Below are positions 36,204-52,800 of a stretch of DNA of 64,000 nt, piece after piece. Source of the stretch: Sapria himalayana (lineage: Eukaryota > Streptophyta > Magnoliopsida > Malpighiales > Rafflesiaceae); NCBI GenBank assembly GCA_029783825.1, contig JAREIK010000516.1, positions 81,698-145,697 on the forward strand, read 5' to 3'. A program made the translations under genes and the position numbers. Each line of letters begins with the position of its first letter. Positions within the stretch are counted from its first letter, which is position 1. The notes below the pieces were generated by a model that searched no databases, was not told the origin of the DNA, and saw only the letters and a list, made by a program, of their open reading frames with translations.

Positions 36204-37903
36204 ATTAAAATGAATATTTACAATAATAATGAAAAAAAGAATATTGAGATTTAATCTTTATTATTTGCGTATACCATACTAATTTAAATTAGATCTATCA
36301 AACTAAAAATTTATTTTGTAATTAATATTTCTATAAAAATAAACTAATAAATAATTAAAATAAAAATTTATAATTATACTGAATAAAATTTAAAATGATA
36401 TTTATGAATTATTATTAATGTATACCAGTTTAATATTTTAAGTATTTAGAGGTTTTGTCATTTATAACTTTAGCGATTTATGTTTTTAGGCATTTAGTGG
36501 TTTATAGGTTTTATTTAAATAATAAAATAACAAAAAAAAATTTGTAATTTTTTGTCATTTTCATTGGTTATAACCTTTCAAAATATAATAATATTTAAAA
36601 TTTTTTGAAATGTGAATACAATATTTAGATATAATAATTTTAATATTTATATATCTTATAAATTCAATATAAACTATTTTATTAATAGATATTATAATAA
36701 TGATCAAAAATTAAATTAATAAACTATTAATAATAAGATTAATATTAATTAAAAAATATTTACAAAACCCAAATTGATTCAAAATTAAAGTAAAAAATAT
36801 TATTGGATAATAATTTTTAATTTTTAAATTTGTACTTCTTTTATAAGCGTATATTTTTTTTGATTAAAAATAAATTATTTAAATTATATTTGTCGCACTC
36901 ATAATTTATTTTGTAATAAATATTTCTATAAAATAAACTTATAAATAATTAAAATGAATATTTAAAATAATAATAAATTGAAATAAAAATTAGATTTTTT
37001 AATTATTAAGTAGTATATAGCAGTTTAATAGTTTATGTATTTAGGCATTACATGCCTTAGGAGTTTGCTGATTCTATTGTGTATGCATTTAGTGGTTTAT
37101 AGGTTTTATTTAAAAATTAAGATAACAAAATATTTATTTTTATTATTTTTTGATATTTTCAAATGGTATAACATATGAAAATATAATAATTTTTAAATTT
37201 TTTTCAAATGTGAATTTAATATTTAGTTATAATAATCATTATCTTTATATATCATATAAATTCAATATAAAAAATATTATTTATAAATATTCTAAAGATG
37301 ATCAAAAATAAATTAATAATTTATTATTAATAAGATAAATATCAATTAAAATATAATAAAAAAAAACCTAAAGTGATTCAGAAGAAACCAAAATATATTA
37401 CTATATAATAATTTGTTTTTTGAATTTTTTTTTCTTTTAAAAAGTTTATCCATATTTTTTTGATGAAAATTAATTTATATAAATTATATTTGTCTATTTA
37501 ATAATTGATTTTTTAATTAATATTTATATAAAATTAAGCAAATAAATTATTAAAATGAATAATTAAAATTATAATGAAAAAACATATATTGAGATTTATT
37601 CGTTAATATTTTGGGTATACCAATCTAATTTAAATTAGATATGTCTCACTAATAATTTATTTTGTAATTAATATTTCTATAAAAATAAACTGATAAATAA
37701 TTAAAATAAAAATTTAAAATTATAGTGAATTAAAATTAAAATGAGATTTATGAATTATTATTAATGTATACCAGTTTAATAATTTAAGTATTTAAAGGTT
37801 TTTTCGTTTATGACTTTAGTGATTTATGTTTTTAGTCATTTAGTGGTTTATAGGTTTAATTAAACAACTAAATAACAAAAAATTTTTTTGATATTTTTTC
37901 ACA

Positions 37904-37925
37904 TTTTCAAAGGTACCTTTGAAAA
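37904..37925. repeat. Collapsed satellite palindrome
   Basis: The central TATA plus flank is lost, giving CAAAGGTACCTTTG, still a perfect palindrome of 22 bp with its T/A flanks. A deletion centred exactly on the symmetry axis suggests a hairpin intermediate. Confidence 0.85.
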
Positions 37926-39289
37926 TATAATAATTTTAAATTTTATAAAAAATGTGAATACAATATATAGTAATAAGAATCATTATAATTATATATAATA
38001 TAAACTAAATATAAATAATTTTATTGATAGATATGATATCAATTATCAAAAAATAAATTTATATGCTATTATTAATATGATAGATATAAATTAAAATATA
38101 ATTGCAAAACCTAAAATTATTCAAAATCAAAGTAAAATTTATTACCAAATAATAATTTTTGTTTTTTCTTCTTTATATAAGCTAATGATTTTTTTTGATG
38201 AAAAATAAATTATTTAAATAATATTTAAGGTTTACGAGTTTAAAGTTTTAAGTATTTGGGGGCTTTTGTGTTTAGGAGTTTATAGATTTAAGTGTTAGGC
38301 ATTTAGTAGGACTATAAGTATTATTTAAACAATGTATAACAAAAATTTATTTTATTTTATTTTTTTAATTTTTGTAGGTTATAACCTTTGAAAATATAAA
38401 AAATTCTAAATTTTTTTTCAAATGTAAATATAATATTTAGTTATAAAAATCTCAATAAATATAACTCATTTAAATTCAATATAAATAATCACATTGCTCG
38501 ATATTATAATAATGATCAATAAATAAATTAATAAACTATTATTAATAAGATAGATATTATTTAAAATATATTTGCAAAATCTAAATTTATTCAAAATCAA
38601 AGTATATATTGCTAAATAATATTTTTTTTAATATTTTGCTTTTTTTATAAGTTTATATTTTTGTTATTAAAAATAAATTATTTAAATTATATTTGTCTTC
38701 CACATAATTTATGTTTAATTTATAATTCTATAAAAATAAACTAATAAATAATTAAAATATATATTTAAAATTATAATGAATACAAATAAAATTGAGATTT
38801 ATTATTTATTATTAATTATTCATTATTCATGATATAATAGTTTAATCATTTAAGTATTTAGGTGTTTTAGGGTTTAGTGATTTAAGTGTTTAGGCCTTTA
38901 GTGATTTATAGTTTTTATTTAAAGAATAAAAGAATAAAAAATTAAATTTTTTTATTTTTTTTTATTTTTCAAGGTTATAACCTTTGAAAATATAATAATT
39001 TTTAATTTTTTTTAAATGTTAATATAATATTTAGTTATAATATTCTTAATAATTATATATAATGTAAACTAAATATAAATAATTTTATTAATAGATATTA
39101 TAATAATGATCAATAAAAAATTAATAAACTATTATTAATAAAAATGATATAAATTAAAATATAATTGCAAAAACTAAAATGATTCAAAATCAAAATAAAA
39201 TATATTACAAAATAATAAATTTTTGTTTTTAAAATTTTGCCTCTTTTTAAAGCATATATATTTTTTTTGATAAAAAATAAATTATTTAA

Positions 39290-42200
39290 AATAGATGTGT
39301 CTTACAAATAATTTATTTTGTAATTATTATTTCTATAAAAATAAACTGATAAATAATTAAAATAAAAATTTAAAATTACACATAATAAAAATTAAAATAA
39401 GATTGATGATTTATTATTATGTATACCAATTTAATAGTTTAAGTATTTAGAAGTTTTATCGTTCAGAAGTTTAGCGATTTATGTTTTTAGGTATTTAGTG
39501 GTTTATAGGTTTTATTTAAACAATAAAATAACAAAAAAAAAATTTGTAATTTTTTGAAATATGAATATAATATTTAGTTATAATAATTTTAATAATTATA
39601 TATCATATAAATTCAATATAAATAAATTTATTGATAGATATTTTAATAATGATCAAAAATTAAATTAATAAACTATTAATAATAAGATAGATATTAATTA
39701 AAAAATATTTAAAAAACCCAAATTGATTCAAAATTAAAGTAAAAAATATTACTGGATAATAATTTTTAATTTTTAAAATTTTACTTTTATAAGCATATAT
39801 ATATTTTTTGATTAAAAATAAATTATTTAAATTATATTTGTCGCACTCATAATTTATTTTGTAATAAATATTTATAAAAAATATACTTATAAATAATTAA
39901 AATGAATATTTAAAATAAAAATAAATTGAAATAAAAATTAGATTTCTTAATTATAAAAAAGTATATAGCAGTTTAATGGTTTATGTATTTAGGCATTACA
40001 GGCCTTAAGAGTTATGATTTTACTGTGTATGCATTTAGTGGTTTATAGGTTTTATTTAATAATTAAAATAACAAATTATTTATTTTTATTATTTTTTGAT
40101 ATTTTCAAAGGTTATAACCTTTGAAAATAAAATAATTTTTAAATTTTTTTCAAATCTGAATTCAATATTTAGTTATAATTATCCATTATATTTATATATA
40201 ATGTAAATTCAATATAAACAATATTATTAATAAATATTCTAAAATGATCAAAAAATAAATTAATAATTTATTATTAATAAGATATATATCAATTAAAATA
40301 TAATAAAAAACCTAAAATGATTCAGAAGAAATCAAAATATATTACTATATAATAATTTGTTGTTTTGAAATTTTTTTTTCTTTTAAAAGTTTATCCATAT
40401 TTTTTTGATGAAAATTAATTATTTAAATTATATTTATCTAACTCATAATTTATTTTTTAATTAATATTTATATAAAAATAAACAAATAAATAATTAAAAT
40501 GAATATTTAAAATTATAATGAAAAAAATAATATTTAGATTTATTCTTTATTTTTTTGGGTATACAAGTCTAATTTAAATTAGATCTGTCTCACTAATAAT
40601 TTATTTTGTAATTAATATTTCTATAAAAATAAACTGATAAATAATTAATATAAAAATTTAAAATTATACTGAATAAAAATTAAAATGAGATTTATGAATT
40701 ATTATTAATGTATACCAGTTTAATATTTAAGTGTTTGGAGATTTTTTCGTTATGACTTTAGCGATTTATGTTTTTAAGCATTTAGTGGTTTTTAGGTTTT
40801 ATTTAAACAATGAAATAACAAAAAAAATAATTTTTGATATTTTTTCACATTTTCAAAGGTTATAACCTTTGAAAAGTAATAATTTTAAAATTTATTAAAA
40901 ATATGAATACGATATTTTGTAATAATAATCATTATAATTATACATAATAAATACTAAATATAAATAATTTTATTGATAGATATGATATCAATTATCAAAT
41001 AATAAATTAATATGCTATTATTAATATGATAGATATAAATTAAAATATAATTGCAAAACATAAAAATATTCAAAATCTAAGTAAAATTTATTACTAAATA
41101 ATATTTTTTTTAGTTTTTGCTTCTTTTTATAAGCTCATATTTTTATTGATTAAAAATAAATTATTTAAATTATATTTGTATCACTCATAGTTTATTTTAT
41201 AATTAATATTTTAATAAATTATTTAAATTATATTTAAGGTTTATGAGTTTAAAGGTTTATGTATTTAGGGGCTTTTGTGTTTAGTAGTTTAGAGGTTTAA
41301 GTGTTTAGGCATTTAGTGGTTTATAAGTTATATTTAAACAATGATATAACAAAAAAATTATTTTTATTATTTTTAAAATTTTTGAAGGTTATAACCTTTG
41401 AAAATATAATAATTTTTAAATTTTTTTCAAATGTAAATATAATATTTAGTTATAATAATCTTAATAATTATAAGTCATTTAAATTCAATATAAATATTTA
41501 CATTGCTAGATATTATAATAATTATCAAAAAAATTTAATAAACTATTCTTAATAAGATAGATATTATTTAAAATGTATTTGCAAAATCTAAATTTATTCA
41601 AAATCAAAGTAAAATATATTACTTAATAATAATTTTTTTAATGTTTTGCTTTTTTTATAACTTTATATTTTTGTTATTATAAATAAATTATTTAAATTAA
41701 TTTGTCTTACTCATAATTTATTTTGTAATTTATAATTCTATAATAATAAACCGATAAATATTAAAATAATTTTTTAAAATTATTATGAATACAAATAAAA
41801 TTGAGATTTATTATTCATTATTCAGGATATACCTGTTAATGGTTTAAGTATTTAGGTGTTTTTGGGTTCAAGATATACTGTTTAATTTGAATATAATATT
41901 TAGTTATAATAATCTTAATTATTATATATAATCTAAACTAATTATAAATAATTTTATTAATAGATATTATAATAATGATCAATAAATAAATTAATAAACT
42001 AGTATTAATAATAATGATATAAATTAAAATATAATAGTAGAATCTAAAATGATTCAAAATCAAAATAATATATATTACTAAATAATAATTTTTATTTAAA
42101 AAATTTTGCCTCATTTTATAAGAATATATTTTTTTTAATGAAAAATAAATTATTTAACTTTTTTCTGTTTCACTAATAATATATTTTGTAATTAATATTT

Positions 42201-42450
42201 CTATAAAAATAAATTGATAAATAATTAAAATGAATATTTAATATTATAATGAATACTAATAAAAAAAAGATATATGATTTATTATTTAGTGTATACTTAT
42301 TTAATGGTTTAAGTTTTTTGTGGTTTTGGGGTTAAGGAGTTTATTAATATATATGTTTGCACATTTAGGTGTTTATAGGTTTTATTTAATCAATGAAATA
42401 ACAAAAAATTATTTTTAATGAATTTTAATGATTTTCAAAGGTTATAACCT
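39290..42450. repeat. Segmental satellite duplication, partner B of 22800-26180
   Basis: Colinear with 22800-26180 at a shift of about 16.41 kb. It lost a palindrome at about 39540 and part of a monomer at about 41868-41888, which explains the 1137- and 1053-bp palindrome gaps. Its 40110-41387 section is also about 2.95 kb downstream of its near-copy 37164-37912, a local higher-order period. Confidence 0.72.
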
Positions 42451-45400
42451 TTAAAAATATAATAATTTTTTAATCTTTCTAAAATATGAATACAATACTT
42501 AGTTATAATAAATTTAATAATTATATTTGATGTAAATTTAATATAAACAATTTTATTAATATAAATTTAATATAATGATCGAAAAATAAATTAATAAACT
42601 ATTATAAATAAGATAGATATTAATTAAAATATATTTTCTGAACACAAAATAATTCAAAATCAATGTAAATTATAGTACTAAATAAAATTTTAAATTTTTG
42701 AAATTTTGTTTAGTTTTATAAGCTTATTTTTTTTCATAAAAATTAATATTTTTAAATTATATATCTCACTCATTATTTAATTTGTAATTAATATTTCTAT
42801 AAAAATAAACTAAAAAATAATTAAAATGAATATTTACAATTATAATGAATACAAATAAAAATGAGATTTATTATTTATTATTTATTATTTAGGTTATATA
42901 GGTTTAATGGTTTAAGTATTTAGTGGATTATAGGTTTTTAAAAAAAAATAAAAAAATAAAAGAATTTTTGTTATTTTTTATCATTTTTGAAGGTTATAAC
43001 CTTAGAAAATATAATAATTTTTAATTTTTTTTTGAAAAGTGAAAACAATATGAAGTTAATAATCATAATAATTAAATATCATATAAATTCAATATAAATT
43101 ATTTTATTGGTATATATTATAATAATGATCATAAAAAAATAATAAACAATTATTAATAAGATAAATATTATTTAAAATATATTTGCAAAACCTAAAATGA
43201 CTCAAAATCAAAGTGAAATATTTTACTAAATATTAATTTTAATTTTTAAAATTTTTGTATCCATTTATAAACTTATATATTTTTCGATGAAAAATAAATT
43301 ATTTAAATTATATTTGTGTAACTATTAATTTATTTTTTAATTTATATTTCTATAAAAATAAACTAATAAATAATTAAAATGTATATATAAAATTTTCATG
43401 AATACTAATAAAAATGAGATTTATGATTTATTATTTAGGGTATACGTATTTAATGATTTAAGTTTATTGTAGTATTGAGGTTAATGAGTTTATTGATTTA
43501 TATGTTTACACATTTAGGAATTTATAAGTTTTATTTAATCAAAGAAATAAGAAAAAATTTATTTTTATGAATTTTCGTGATTTTCAAAGGTTATAACCTT
43601 TGAAAATATAATAATTTTTTAATAGTTCTAATATATGAATACAATACATAGTTATAATAATCTTAATTATTATATTTGATATATATTCAATATAAAAAAT
43701 TTTATTAATATATATTATTTTGATGATAAAAAAAATAAATTAATAAACTATTATTAATAAGATAGATATTAATTAAAATATATTTGCAGAACCCAAAATA
43801 ATTCAAAATCAAAGTAAATTATATTATTAAATAAAATTTTAAATTTATGAAATTTTGTTTATTTTTATAAGCTTATATTTTTTTCATAAAAAATAATTTT
43901 TTTAAATTATATGTCTCACTCATTATTTATTTTGTAATTAATATTTCTAAAAAAATAAACTAAAAAATAATTAAAATGAATATTTAAAATTCTAAATAAT
44001 ACAAATAAAAATGAGATTTATTATTTAGGTTATATAGGTTTAATGGTTTAAGTATTAGGAATATTTGGGTTTAAAAGTCTAGATGTCTAAATGTTTAGGC
44101 ATTTAGTGGTTTATAAGTTTTATTTAAATAAAAAATCATAAAAAAATTATTTTTGTGATTTTTTATCATTTTTGAAGGTTATAACCTTTGAAATATAATA
44201 ATTTTTAATTTTTTTTAAAATGTAAATATAATATATAGTTATAATAATCTTAATAATTATAAGACATTTAAATTCAAAATAAGTAATTTTATTGTTAGAT
44301 ATTATAAAATTGATCAAATAATAAATTAATAAACTATTCTTAATAAGATTGATAGCAATTAAAATTTAATTGCAAAACCTATAATAATGATTCAAAATCA
44401 AAGTAAAATATATTACTAAATAATAATTTTTTGTTTTTAAATTTTTACTTCTTTTTATAGCTTATATATTTTTTTTGATTAAAAATAAATTATTAAAATT
44501 ATAGTTGTCTCGCTCATTATTTATTTTGTAATTAATATTTCTATAAAAAATAAACTAATAAATAATTAAAATGAATATTTAAAATTATAATGAATACAAA
44601 TTAAAATGAGATTAATGATTTATTATATGTGGTATACCAGTTTAATGGTTTGATTATTTAGGAGTTTTGTCGTTTAGGAGTTTATCAAATTATGTTTTTA
44701 GGTATTTAGTGGTTTATAGGTTTTATTTATATAATAAAAATAAATTTTTTTTTTAGATTTTTCTGATTTTCAAAGGTTATAACCTTTAAAAATAAAATAT
44801 TTTTTAAAATATTTTTGAAATGTGAATACTATGTATAATTATATTAATTTTACTATTTATATATCATATAAATTCAATATAAATAATTTTAATGATAGAT
44901 ATTATAATAATGATCAAAAATTAAATTAATAAACTATTATTAATAATATAAATATTAATTAAAATATATTTACATAACACAAAATGATTCAAAATCAAAT
45001 CAAAATATATTACTAAATAATAATATTTAATTTTAAATTGTCCTTCTTTTATAAGCTTATATTTTTTTTGAATAAATATAAATTATTTAAATAATATTTG
45101 TCTTACTCTAAATTTATTTCATAATTAATTTTTCTAAATAATTAAACTATAAATAATTAAAATGAATATTTAAAATTATAATAAATAGATATAAAAGTGA
45201 GATTTATTATTTATTAAGTAGTATATAGATGCTAAAATGTTTATGTATTTAGGGGTTTCGGGGTTTATGAGCTTACTAATTTAAGTAAGTAAGCATTTAA
45301 TGGTCTATAGGTTTTATTTAAAAAATAAAATAACTAAAAATTTATTTTTATTATTTTTTCTATTTTTTTAAGATTATAACCTTTCAAAATATAATAATTT

Positions 45401-46899
45401 TGAAATTTTTTTCAAAAGTGAATACAATATTTATTTATATAATCATAATAATAAATAGCATATAAATTCAATATAAACAATTTTATTAATAGATATTCTA
45501 ATAATTATCAAAAAATAAATTAATAAAAATATTATTAATAAGATAGATATCAATTAAAATATAATTATAAAACAAAAAATGATTCATAAGCAAAGCAAAA
45601 TATATTACTATATAATAATTTTTTGTTTTGATTTTTTTTTATTTTAAAAAGACTATCTATATTTTTTTGATTAAAAATAATTTACATAAATTATATTTGT
45701 CTAACTCATAATTTATTTTTTAATTAATATTTATATAAAATTAAAAAATTAATAATTAAAATGAATATTAAAAATTATAATGATAAAATAATTAGATTTA
45801 TTATTTATTATTTAGGGTATACCGGTTTAATTTAAGTTATATCTGTCTCACTAATAATTTATTTTGTAATTAATATTTCTATAAAAATAAACTGATAAAT
45901 AATTAAAATAAAAATTTAAAATTATACTGAATAAAATTAAAATGAGATTTCTGATTTATTATTAATGTATACCAGTTTAATGGTTTAACAAAGAAAATTG
46001 TATTTTTTTGTCATTTTCAAATGTTATAACCTTTGAAAATTTAATAATATTTTAAAACTTTTTAGAAATTTGAATACAATATTTAGTTATAATAATTTTA
46101 ATAATTCTATATCATATAAAATAAATATAAACAAGTTTATTGATAGATATTATTATAATGATCAAAAATAAAATTAATAAACTATTTATAATAAGATAGA
46201 TATTAATTAAAAAATATTTACAAAACCCAAATTGATTCAAAATTAAAGTAAAATATAATAGTTGATAATAATTTTTAATTTTTAATGATACTTCTTTTAA
46301 AAGCATATATATATATTTTGTTTAAAAATAAATTATTTAAAATATGTGTCGCACTTATAATTTATTTTGTAATAAAAATTTCTATAAAAATAAACTAATA
46401 AATAATTAAAATGAATATTTAAAATAATAATAAATTGAAATAAAAATTAAATTTATTAATTATTAAGTAGTATATAGCAGTTTAATGGTTTATGTATTTA
46501 TGCATTACAGAGTTTAGGAGTTTACTGATATAACGTATATGCATTTAGTGTTTTATAGGTTTTATTTTAAAAATAAAAAAACAAAAATTTATTTTTATAA
46601 TTTTTTGATATTTTCAAAGGTTATAACCTTTGAAAATATAAAAATTTTAAATTTTTTTAAAATGTGAATACAATCTTAAGTTATAAAAAGCATTATATTT
46701 ATATATCATATAAATTCAATATGACCAATTTTATTGATAATATTCTAATAATAAACAAAATATAAATTAATAAACAATTATTAATAAGATAGATATCAAT
46801 TAAAATATTAATTATAAAATCTAAAATGATTCAGAAGGAGAGAAAAATATATTACTATATAGTAAATTTTAGTTTTTTAAATTTTTTATTATTTTTATA

Positions 46900-49800
46900 A
46901 GTTTATCTATATTTTTCGATGAAAATAAATTTATATAAATTATATTTTTCTAACTCAAAATTATATTATTATTAATATTTAATAAAATAAACGAATAAAT
47001 AATTAAAATGAATATTTTAAATTATAATGAAAAAATAATATTAAGATTTAGTATTTATTATTTTGGGTATACTAGTTTAAAGGATTATCTTTTTAGGTTT
47101 TAGAGATTTAGGAGTTATTGATTTAAGTGTTAGGCATTTTTTGGTTTATAGGATTTATTTAAACAATGAAATAACAAAAAAATTATTTTTGATATTTTCT
47201 CACATTTTCAAAGGTTATAACCTTTGAAAATTTGATAATTTTAAAATTTTTAAAAATGTGAATACAATATTTTGTAATAATAATCATTATAATTATATAT
47301 AATCTAAACAAAATATAAGAATTTTATTGATAGATATTAAATCAATTATCAAAAAATAAATTAATATGCTATTATTAATATGATAGATATAAATTAAAAT
47401 ATAATTGCAAAACCTAAAATTATTCAAAATCAAATTAAAATTTATTACTAAATATTAATTTTTGTTTTTTAGTTTTTGCTTCTTTTTAAAAACCTATATT
47501 TTTTTTTGATGAAAAATAAATTATTTAAATTAAATTTGTATCACTCATAATTTATTTTGTAATTAATATTTTAATAAATTATTTAAATTATAATTAAGGT
47601 TTATGAGTTTAAAGGTTTAAGTTTTTAGGGGCTTTTGTGTTAAGGAGTTTAGAGATTTAAGTGTTTAAAGATTTAGTTGTTTATACGTTTTATTTAAACA
47701 TGATATAACATAAAATTTATTTTTTTTCTAATTTTTGAAGGTCATATCCTTTGAAAATTAATAATCTTCATAAATATAAGTCATTTAAATTCAATATAAA
47801 TAATTACATTACTAGATATTATAATAATGATCAAATAATAAATTAATAAACTATTATAAATAAAATAGATATTATTTACAAAGTATTTGCAAAATCTAAA
47901 TTTATTCAAATCAAAGTAAATATATTACTAAATAATAATTTTTTTAATGTTTTACTTTTTTTATAACTTTATATTTTTGTTATTAAAAATAAATTATTTA
48001 AATTATATTTGTCTTACTCATAATTTATTTTGTAATTTATAATTCTATAATAATAAACTAATAAATAATTAAATGAATATTTAAAATTATAATGAATACA
48101 AATAAATTGAGATTTATTATTTATTATCCAGGATATACCAGGGTTAATGGTTTAAGTATTAGGTGTTTTGTGGTTTAGGAGTTTAGCGGTTTAATTGTTT
48201 AGGCCTTTAGTGATTTATAGTTTTTATTTAAAGAATGAAAAAATAAAAAATATAATTTTTTGATTTTTTTTAATTTTTGAAGGTTATAACCTTTGAAAAT
48301 ATAATAATTTTTAATTTTTTTGAAATGTGAGTATAATATTTAGTTATAATAATCTTAATAATTATATATAATGTAAACTCAATATAAATATTTTTATTGA
48401 TAGATATTATAATAATGACCAATAAATAAATTAATAAACTTGTATTTATAAGAATGATATAAATTAAAATATAATTATAGAATCTAAAATAATTCAAATC
48501 AAAATAAGATATATTACTAAATAATAATTATTTATTTTTAAAAATTTGCCTTTTTATAAGCATATTTTTTAATTAAAAATAATTTATTTAAACTATATAT
48601 GTCGCACTAATAATTTATTTTGTAATTAATATTTGTATAAAAATAAACTGATAAAGAATTAAAATGAATATTTAAAATTATAATGAATACTAAAAAAATT
48701 AGATTTATGGTTTATTATTTAGACTATACTAATTTAATGTTTTAAGTATTTATGGGCTTCGGGTTTCAGGAGTTTAGCCATTTTAGTATTTAGTCATTTA
48801 GTGGTTTATAGGTTTTATATAAAAAATAAAATAAAAAAAATTTATTTTTGTTATTTTTTCTCATTTTGAAGGTTATAGCCTTTGAAAATATAATAATTTT
48901 AAAATTATTTTTGAAAAGTGAATACAATATGAAGTTATAATAATCATAATAATTATATATAATATAAATTCAATATAAACTATTTTATTGATATTTATTA
49001 TAATAATGACCATAAAAAGTAATAACCAATTATTAATATGATAAATATTGTTTAAATTATATTTGCAAAACCTAAAATGACTCAAAATCAAAGTGAAATA
49101 TTTTACGAAATATTAATTTTAAATTTTTAAATTTTTGTATCCCTTTATAAGTCTATATTTTATGATGAAAAATAAAATATTTAAATTATATTTGTCTCAC
49201 TAATAATTTATTTATTAATTTATATTTCTATAAAATTAAACTAATAATTAATTAAAATGTATATTTAAAATTATAATGAAAACTAATGAAAATGAGATTT
49301 ATGATTTATTATTTAGGTTATAACTATTTAATTATTTAAGTTTTTTTGTGGTTTTGGGGTTAATGAGTTTATTGATTTATATCTTTACACATTTAGGTGT
49401 TTATAGGTTTTATTTAATCAAAGAAATAACAAAAAATTTATTTTTCTGAATTTTCGTGATTTTTAAATGTTATAACCTTTAAAAATATAATAATTTTTTA
49501 ATAAATATAAAATATGAATACAATACATAATTATAATAATCTTAAAAATTATATTTGTTGTAAATTCAATATAAAAAAATTTATTAATATATATTATTAT
49601 AATGATCAAAAAATAAATAATAACTATTATTAATAGATAGATATTAATTAAAATATATTTGCAAAAACCAAAATAATTCAAAATCAAAGTAAATTATATA
49701 ACTAAATAAAATTTTAAATTTTTGAAATTTTGTTTATTTTTATATGCATATTTTTTTTTCATAAAAAAATATTAATTTAAATTATATATGTCTCACACAT

Positions 49801-52800
49801 TATTTAATTTGTAATTAATATTTCTATAAAAATAAACTAAAAAATGATTCAGAAGGAGAGAAAAATATATTACTATATAATAAATTTAGTTTTTAATTTT
49901 TATTCTTTTTATAAGTTATTTATATTTTTTGATGAAATATAATTTATATAAATTATATTTGTCAAACTCATAATTTATTTTGTAATTATATTTATCTAAA
50001 ATAAACAAATAAATAATTAAAATGAATATTTAAAATTATAATGAAAAAAATAATATTGAGATTTATTATTTATTATTTAGGGTTACCGGTTTAAAAGGAT
50101 TATTATTTATTATTTAGGGTTTTAGAGATTTAAGAGTTATTGATTTAAGTGTTTAGGCATTTAGTGGTTTATAGGTTTTATTTAACAATGAAATTTCAAA
50201 AAATATATATTTTTTTTATTTTTTCACATTTTCAAAGGTAATAATCTTAGAAAAATATAATAATGTTAATTTTTTTTCAAAAGTGAATTTAATATTTAGT
50301 TATAATAATCATTATATTTAAATATCATATAAAGTCAAATAAACAATTTTATTGATAAATATTCTAATAATGATCAAAAATAAATTAATAATCTATTATT
50401 AATAAGATAGATATCAATTAAATATAATTATAAAACCAATAATGATTCAGAAGCATAGCAAATTATATTATATATAATAATTTTTTGTTTTTAATTTTTT
50501 TTTATTTTAATAAGTTTATCTATATTTTTTTGATGAAAAATAATTTATATAAATTATAATTGTCTAACTCATGATTTATTTTGTAATTAATATTTATATA
50601 AAAATAACAAATAAATAATTAAAATGAATATTTAAAATTATAATGAAAAAATAAAAATGAGATTTATTGTTTGATATTTAGGATATATCTAATTAAAAAA
50701 TTATCTATTTAGGGTTTTGGAGATTTAGTAGTTATTCATTAAGTATTTAGGCATTTAGTGGTTTATTGGTTTTTTTAAGCAATGAAATAATAAAAAAATT
50801 ATTTTTGAATATTTTTTAACATTTTCAAAGGTTATAACCTTTGACAATATAATAATTTTAAAATTTTTTAAAGAGATGAATACACTATTTAGTAATAATA
50901 ATCATTATAATTATATATAATATAAACTAAAAATAAACAATTTTATTGATAGATATGTTATCTATTATAAAAAATAAATTAATATGTTATTATTTTTATG
51001 ATGGATATAAATTAAAATATAATTTCAAAACCTTAAAATTATTCAAATTCCAAGTAAAATTTATTACTAAATAACAATTTTTGTTTTATATTTTTTTCTT
51101 CTTTTTAAAATTATAAATTTTTTTTTTTGAAATTAAATTATTTAAATTATATTTGAATCACTCATAATTTATTTTGTATTTAATATTTTAATAAATTATT
51201 TAAATTATATTTAAGGTTTACGAGTTTAAAGGTTTAAGTATTTAGGTGCTTTAGTGTTAGGAGTTTAGATGTTTAAGTGTTTAGGATTTTAGTGGTTATA
51301 TGTTTTATTTAAGCAATGATATAGCGAAAAATTTATTTTTATTATTTTTGATAATTTTTGAAGATTATATCCTTTGAAAATATAATAATTTTTCAATTTT
51401 TTCAAATTTAAATATAATATCTATTATAATAATCTTCATAATTATAATTCATTTAAATTTAATATAAATAATTATATTGCTATATATTATAATGTGATCA
51501 AAAAATAAATTAATAAACTATTATTAATAAAATAGTTATTATTTAAAAGTATTTTTTAATTTTTTTCTTTTTTAATAATTTTTTTAATGTATTATTTAAA
51601 TCAAAGTAAAATATATTACTAAATAATAATTTTTTTTAATGTTTTGCTTTTTTTTATAACTTTATATTTGGTTATTATAAATAAATTATTTAAATTATAT
51701 TTTTCTTACTCATAATTTATTATTTAATTTATAATTCTATTATATTAAACTACTAAATAATTAAAATGAATATTTAAAATTATAATGAATACAAATAAAA
51801 TTGAGATTTATTATTTATTATTTATTATTTATTATTCAGGATATAACGGTTTAATGGTTTAAGTATTTAGATGTTTTGTGATTTAAGAGTTTAGTGATTT
51901 AATTGTTTAGACATTTAGTGATTCATAGTTTTTTTAAAAGAATGAAAAAACAAAAAATTTAATTTTATGATTTTTTTTTAATTTTTGAATGTTGTAACCT
52001 TTGAAAATATAATAATTTTTAATTTTTTTTTAAATGTGAATATAATATTTAGTTATAATAATCTTAATAATTATATATAATGTAAACTCGATATAAATAC
52101 TTTTATTGATAGATATTATAATAATGATCAATAATAAATTAATAACTTGTATTTATAAGAATGATATAAATTAAAATATAATGTAGAATCTAAATTGATT
52201 CAAAATCAAATAAGATATATTTTAAAATAATAATTTTTTATTTTAAAAATTGTGCCTCTTTTTATTAGCATTTTTTTATTGAAAAATAAATTAATTAAAT
52301 TATATATGTCGCACTAATAATTTATTTTGTAATTAATATTTCAATAAAAATAAATTGATAAATAATTATAATGAATATTTAAAATTATAATGAATACTAA
52401 TAAAACTGAGATTTATGATTTATTATTTAGACTATACTAATTTAATGTTTTAAGTATTTATGGGCTTCGGGTTTAGGAGTTTAGTCATTTTAGTATTTAG
52501 TCATTTAGTGGTTTATAGGTTTTATATAAAAATTAAAATAACAAAAATTATTTTTGTTATTTTTTTTCAATTTGAAGGTTATAACCTTTGAAAATATAAT
52601 AATTTTTATATTTTTTTTGTAAAGTGAATACAATATAAAGTTATACTAATCATAATAATTATATATCATATAAATTCAATATAAACTATTTTATTGCTAT
52701 TTATTATAATAATGATCATAAAAAGTAATAACCAATTATTAATAAGATAAATATTGTTTAAAATATATTTGCAAAACCTAAAATGACTCAAAATCAAAGT

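Noticed and set aside
48270..49687. Hydrophobic Ile/Asn/Tyr-rich minus-strand open frames recurring in the satellite (48270-48497, 48873-49091, 49463-49687, 46112-46306, 22384-22566)
   Set aside because: They occupy the same place in the monomer only because the repeat is the same. They use almost only A/T codons, differ by frameshifts in most monomers and have no domain.
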